Positions 17,401-19,814 of a stretch of 19,814 nt of DNA are shown here, one piece after another. Every line of letters starts with the position of its first letter. The stretch's first letter is position 1. Where the stretch lies: the NCBI GenBank assembly GCA_025201865.1, contig MU602937.1:11943-31756 (forward strand), in the 5' to 3' direction. The translations under genes were made by a program, and so were the position numbers. Under the pieces are notes generated by a model that did not search any database, was not told where the DNA came from, and saw only the letters and a program-made list of their open reading frames with translations. The DNA is from Ramicandelaber brevisporus (lineage: Eukaryota; Kickxellomycota; Ramicandelaberales; Ramicandelaberaceae).

Positions 17401-18055
17401 ATACCAGTGAACTTAACCCACCCGTCCTGAACTCCACCAAATCTCCTGGCTGAATAGGCAATTGAATCAGCATGTCTTCAACAGAATCTCCAGAATGAAC
17501 AACTGATGCTGACAGCCGCTGTGCCATATTTCTACCTTGCATTGTGTTACTGAGCATATTGGCTGTGCTCTGTCTGGCATACGATGCATACTGCCGATGG
17601 GAAGTTGTACTGAAGTTGCGATATCTAGTTGAGCTAGGCGGTAATCTCCATCCATGCTTGCTCAATACTAGTTTCTTTTTGAGACTTTTCAATGGTTTGT
17701 AGCCAAACGAGTAATCTGGATCATCTGCTGTAATGATATCACTCATTTCTGCTTTGAATGCGTCCATCACTTCTCGATTGTTCATTGGCCGATTGTCGAC
17801 ATCTGCTTGTTGCTGTTGTACCTGTTGTGCGCTCATCTGTTGTGCGCTCGTCTGTTGCTGCTGTTGTTGTTGTTCGGCTTGTTGTTCTGCTTCGGATGTC
17901 TGCAATTGTGTTACAGTGTCTGGTGTGTCCGAAGAGCGCAGCTGTCTGGCAGTCGAGCCGCTATGCGTCCATCGCCTTCCTGATAAACTCTGAATCGTGC
18001 TCACGCTAGATAGCAATGTGCCTCGCTGAGCACGCACCACAGACAACAACGACAT
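14429..18055 (-). CDS. DSS1: Mitochondrial RNB-family 3'-5' exoribonuclease (Dss1/CYT-4 type)
   Basis: The protein has 1208 residues from the ATG at 18055. A TTG-started extension of six codons lies upstream and is not needed. The N-terminus (MSLLSVVRAQRG, later SGRRWTHS) has many Arg and Ser and few acids: a mitochondrial presequence. A Gln-rich stretch at about 60-85 follows. The catalytic RNB core has YTVDDIGAHEIDDG at 638-651. D641, E647, D649 and D650 line up with RNase II D201, D207, D209 and D210. Later SPLRRYTDMLAHW carries the conserved Arg (about 1023). A weak S1-like end (VRLEF... VWIELIKV) closes the protein. The family degrades and matures RNA in the mitochondrial matrix, in yeast together with the helicase Suv3. 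It is longer than yeast Dss1 (about 970) and nearer to Neurospora CYT-4. It is divergent from the CDGSH gene. Confidence 0.93.
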   Translation of the reverse strand: MSLLSVVRAQRGTLLSSVSTIQSLSGRRWTHSGSTARQLRSSDTPDTVTQLQTSEAEQQAEQQQQQQQTSAQQMSAQQVQQQQADVDNRPMNNREVMDAFKAEMSDIITADDPDYSFGYKPLKSLKKKLVLSKHGWRLPPSSTRYRNFSTTSHRQYASYARQSTANMLSNTMQGRNMAQRLSASVVHSGDSVEDMLIQLPIQPGDLVEFRTGGLSSLVLMTKHSSGRFTCIGVNSRGMNVGFRPTKVVYWIRQFALHRDMEKITGWTSDEMKDKLKRFAEAGGMSELEAKEFMHKTQKLVRTFEDEAKGASMSHTFQLRTLYNTLLKERRKSSKLSGSLMDRDSMAVNVEDVAQKIFGDYIKQAKSGKGVQVRGSQTKKMSPYLAEQYSMYATYQYLIKEAVHFIPDQPGLALSRRMYLRDPDEVALLNTVTEWTLKGSKELKEFHTKVKSVIAYSRKYTDNDDISAAATTNNGKLDTPKWLNDIKWTDSDRTLLRFVQQFVNYETDSTTMGFLNPFMSLAPTILKPLRTYGNLTRGSVTQFLIDAGVWHNWENPFARDSTVPIEGLGMSPVLDAAAKSANTLIDKLITAVDTPRSTTSAATATSATPATSAGDPELQQYLNDPVDAVRVDFGNVPVYTVDDIGAHEIDDGVSIERIPSTSGDPANDEVWIHVHIADPTSMVTSNSPMAAMARIRGSSLYLPERFYSMLPHSLVARFLSLDAREQNGTVKVKALTFSARLDQSTGDIIDYKVRPTLLRNVSVLKYDDVDAFLKWDTIYGGRERNTALRRHRYKSDHPEGPVASTSAPTAATTLPTPEPIQRDMIELQAIATRHYQQRIQNGAYTHGIAAGEVSISNSPLPKSPVDLVGPSRVLSTLNTRPVIGVHRALYTASPARMLVAELMILAGRIAARFTRDNNIPTPYRVQQPPDFSNLKAPDEIPNLDRDFVERFIAATTQMERDRIGKEYYDSILPGRVDPVTGQVGLQDFDRVRTLMQPARLNTQPGPHKTMGIVDGYVRVTSPLRRYTDMLAHWQIKSAFTPKDTFSNRPPPMTMEEIEREIPSMYRLDASIESVEENSNIFWISRLMQDWHRYDQRQYLGSFDGIGNIEGIPESAVDYSKPYSGKRTPGHRVYEGNIDLYDPAGMSNWVRLEFSGVKVRLHPHNMLHKDRTAYIAGRKVWIELIKVNPGDRELVGREIHPDEIDPNNHF

Positions 18056-18348
18056 GACTGATCTCGCTGCCAAGATTTTAGCTGGATCGCTTCGTTATTT
18101 ATTTTTTAGAGGTCGATTTTGTTGTTTCATTGGAAACGCCTCGCTTGTTCACTTGTTCGCTCGCTTGCTTGCTCACTCTCGGGAGTGCACCTTCCCGCTG
18201 GTGTCCGTGGCTCATCTCCCTTCTTGTGCATCTCTATCTCTCAAGTCCTTCTAATCTTTCCCACGCTTTTTTTTGTCCTACTCCCTCCCCCAAGCGACCA
18301 CAATCACTATCACTATCACTATCACTACAACTACCTGGTCTATACCAT
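18056..18348. promoter_or_regulatory. Shared divergent promoter of the exoribonuclease and CDGSH genes
   Basis: The spacer is 293 bp. A CCAAT box (ATTGG on the plus strand, 18129-18133) lies 74 bp from the exoribonuclease start and 216 bp from the CDGSH start. An AT-rich TAAAAAATAAATAA block on the minus strand (about 18093-18108) could act as TATA. Further right are CACTC-TCGG-GAGTG (an inverted repeat near 18174-18187), pyrimidine tracts and an ATCACT repeat (18303-18326) immediately before the CDGSH start. Confidence 0.5.
18303..18326 (+). repeat. ATCACT hexamer repeat, four units
   Basis: Four exact hexamers end 22 bp before the CDGSH ATG, in its leader. The open frame reads through them upstream of the ATG, giving a Ser-Leu repeat that I regard as untranslated leader. 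Confidence 0.85.
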
Positions 18349-19017
18349 ATGGCAGACATCGAAGATCTCGTCCTGAAGCCATGTGTCACTCTGTACGGTC
18401 CATACCACGTTCGCGGCCTCGAGCCAGGCAAGACCAAACTGTGGTGTACCTGCGGTCTTTCCAAGGAGTCACCTTGGTGTGATCGAAAGTCTCACGCCGG
18501 CACTGGCTTCAAGCCGCTCAAGTGGAAGATACCAGGCACACTCAAGGACGGCAAGCCAGTCAGTGGATACTCGATCTGTGGATGCAAGTACACAACGGCG
18601 CCACCTCTCTGTGATGGACTTCATATTCATTTGCCACTGATGTACAAGCGCCAAATGGAAGAGTGCAGCCAGAATCACTGGTGGGTAGAAAATAAGCCAA
18701 TGAAGAAGGAGCGGCCCAGAATGTGTACAAGATGCGGATGGAGACCAGGTCATGATAGCATCTACGGACTGCAGAGGGGCGACAAGGATAAGCCAGTTGA
18801 CGGCAATGCTGTGGAAGCTGGACTGGTGACAATTGATGGAGACGATGATTCGGATTTATCTAGCAGTGATTACGATAGCGATAGCGATGCCGATCTTGAC
18901 AATAGTGATACTGAAGAACATGATGCGAAGGTTAATGGTGGCGCCAAAACAATGTGTTGTAATGGCAATAACCATGAGGATACACCAGAACGTGCCATCG
19001 AAAAGCTCACTCTCTAA
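18349..19017 (+). CDS. Dual CDGSH iron-sulfur protein with an extra Cys/His cluster and acidic tail
   Basis: The protein has 222 residues from MADIEDL. Two zinc-finger-CDGSH (mitoNEET-type) 2Fe-2S sites are visible. Site 1 has C33, C35, C44 and H49 (CTCGLSKESPWCDRKSH). Site 2 has C77, C79, C88 and H92 (CGC...PPLCDGLH). Site 2 is canonical; site 1 has one extra residue between Cys and His. The pairing resembles CISD3, a mitochondrial matrix cluster-transfer protein, but there is no transmembrane helix and no clear presequence at the chosen start. A third cluster, C106-x3-H110 and C126-x2-C129 with H135, could bind zinc. Residues 164-190 are Asp/Ser-rich, good casein-kinase-2 sites, and a late CC pair follows. 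The frame is open upstream to 18130 but through promoter repeats. Function in iron-sulfur or redox homeostasis is inferred from family. Confidence 0.9.
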   Translation: MADIEDLVLKPCVTLYGPYHVRGLEPGKTKLWCTCGLSKESPWCDRKSHAGTGFKPLKWKIPGTLKDGKPVSGYSICGCKYTTAPPLCDGLHIHLPLMYKRQMEECSQNHWWVENKPMKKERPRMCTRCGWRPGHDSIYGLQRGDKDKPVDGNAVEAGLVTIDGDDDSDLSSSDYDSDSDADLDNSDTEEHDAKVNGGAKTMCCNGNNHEDTPERAIEKLTL

Positions 19018-19511
19018 TTATACACTCTCCCTATTCAATCATAACGTCTCTATTCTTTAATTTCAATGTCATTTACAGTGTTATCCCGAAGCGGTTATAT
19101 TGCAGTTGCTGATATCATCCATCATATGTCGTCTATCATCGAAGACAAGTGCTGAAATGTTGGGTGGCGCACGAACTGACCTTCCACGAAAGCCCCCTCC
19201 CCCAGTTGCCAGTTGCCAGTCGTCAGCTGCCAGTTGAGTTGTCAGTTGAGCTGTCAATTTATGTCACTTAATGGTAGCTGACGTTGCAGATTGTCGATGC
19301 GTGCCATTGTTGTGCAAGAGTAGATACGTAGGCACAGGTGGTTGAGCGGAGGGACGAACAACACGTCATCACCCCGTGGAGAATGTCATTATAGCAATAA
19401 AAGATCGAAAGGCTCACATTTGGCAGCATGGAGCGAATTCAGCAATGGCTCTACGAGTTTGTCCTCCACGCTCATTCTGTTCATTGATACACCTCGCTAG
19501 CTAGCTAGACT
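19018..19511. other. Spacer: CDGSH 3' flank and upstream region of the edge ORF
   Basis: The first 100 bases are AT-rich 3' flank. A run of CAGTTG-type heptamers lies at 19202-19260 (separate entry). A GCTA run (about 19495-19508) sits just before the edge ORF and supplies an in-frame TAG at 19506. No gene is supported inside. Confidence 0.5.
19202..19260. repeat. Degenerate CCAGTTG heptamer tandem repeat
   Basis: About seven units of CCAGTTG/TCAGCTG/TCAGTTG occur, partly separated by 5-base AGTTG/AGCTG spacers. Each unit includes an E-box-like CANNTG hexamer. Confidence 0.75.
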
Positions 19512-19814
19512 ATGCATTCACCGCGCCATGCAAAAGATGCAGCAGGGAGTGTGGCTTTGCCTGCAGATGCTGCTGTGGTTGTCAACGTGCATCCCCCACT
19601 GATCCAACACGCAGCCACACGCGGGAATGCACACCGGCACCGGAGATTCGCATCCGCTCCAGTCGTGCTTCCCACCGCTGCCAACACTCCATCGTCCACC
19701 CCGGCAGCTTATCAACCCTGCAACACTGGTGCACTGGCCGCCAGCCGCGATGAGCTAAAACCCGAGTTTGAATCGATCCCCATTGCTGACCAAGACGCTT
19801 CCATCGAGACCGGC
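19512..19814 (+). CDS. Partial open reading frame running off the right edge, unknown product
   Basis: An ATG at 19512 opens 101 codons without a stop to the end of the window, with an in-frame TAG six bases upstream of it. The visible residues are Ala/Pro/His/Arg-rich, with an RHRRF stretch near residue 43 and acidic sequence (ELKPEFESIP, DQDASIETG) at the end. Third positions are often C or G, as in the well-expressed genes of this window, which supports coding. I recognise no domain. The N-terminus is not typical of a signal peptide; the early basic stretch leaves mitochondrial import possible. An intron or a different start cannot be excluded. Confidence 0.5.
   Translation, partial: MHSPRHAKDAAGSVALPADAAVVVNVHPPLIQHAATRGNAHRHRRFASAPVVLPTAANTPSSTPAAYQPCNTGALAASRDELKPEFESIPIADQDASIETG

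Noticed and set aside
18130-18348. A 73-residue upstream extension of the CDGSH protein as a mitochondrial presequence
   Set aside because: It encodes translated pyrimidine tracts and the ATCACT repeat, and would fill most of the divergent promoter; kept only as a remote possibility.

Overview
The window looks like nuclear DNA from a fungus, probably an early-diverging and intron-poor lineage. The genes are eukaryotic and several are typically fungal: an Edc3 decapping enhancer, a PCL/CLG1-type cyclin, a Dss1/CYT-4-type mitochondrial exoribonuclease, a Zta1-type quinone reductase and a heat-shock-factor-type regulator. Large proteins of 446 to 1208 residues are read without any coding intron. 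Glutamine, alanine and serine/asparagine homopolymers are common, and the spacers are full of short pyrimidine, GA, GT and AAAAAG repeats. I cannot name the species from the sequence.

Layout. Positions 1-1429 carry no convincing gene but hold a degenerate repeat array and a dyad-rich promoter for a mitochondrial monothiol glutaredoxin gene (1430-1912, +). Converging on it, only 72 bp away, is an HSF-type factor gene (1985-3325, -). A 1.1-kb spacer follows. Then come EDC3 (4414-7197, -), a very large PCL-type cyclin (7360-10959, -), a small secreted repeat protein with a likely 5'-UTR intron (11651-12364, -), a ZTA1-like quinone oxidoreductase (12732-13757, -) and a mitochondrial RNB exoribonuclease (14429-18055, -). 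The exoribonuclease is divergent from a CDGSH iron-sulfur protein gene (18349-19017, +) across a 293-bp shared promoter. The right edge cuts an open frame that begins at 19512 (+).

This is ordinary eukaryotic gene order, not an operon. Loose themes are mitochondrial and iron-sulfur or redox function (glutaredoxin, CDGSH protein, Zta1), RNA decay (Edc3 in the cytoplasm, Dss1-like in mitochondria) and stress control (HSF).

The most unusual points are these. The glutaredoxin has CKYS where the family has CGFS. The first CDGSH site carries one extra residue before its histidine ligand, and the same protein has a third Cys/His cluster. A 10-bp-period GAA array resembling a step-type heat-shock element lies in the leader of the HSF gene itself. 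Two CTGGTNCCAG palindromes sit exactly 30 bp apart around an AT palindrome in front of the glutaredoxin. The secreted protein combines 9-residue repeats with a Lys-Arg-Arg site. I did not find a self-contained new multigene system.
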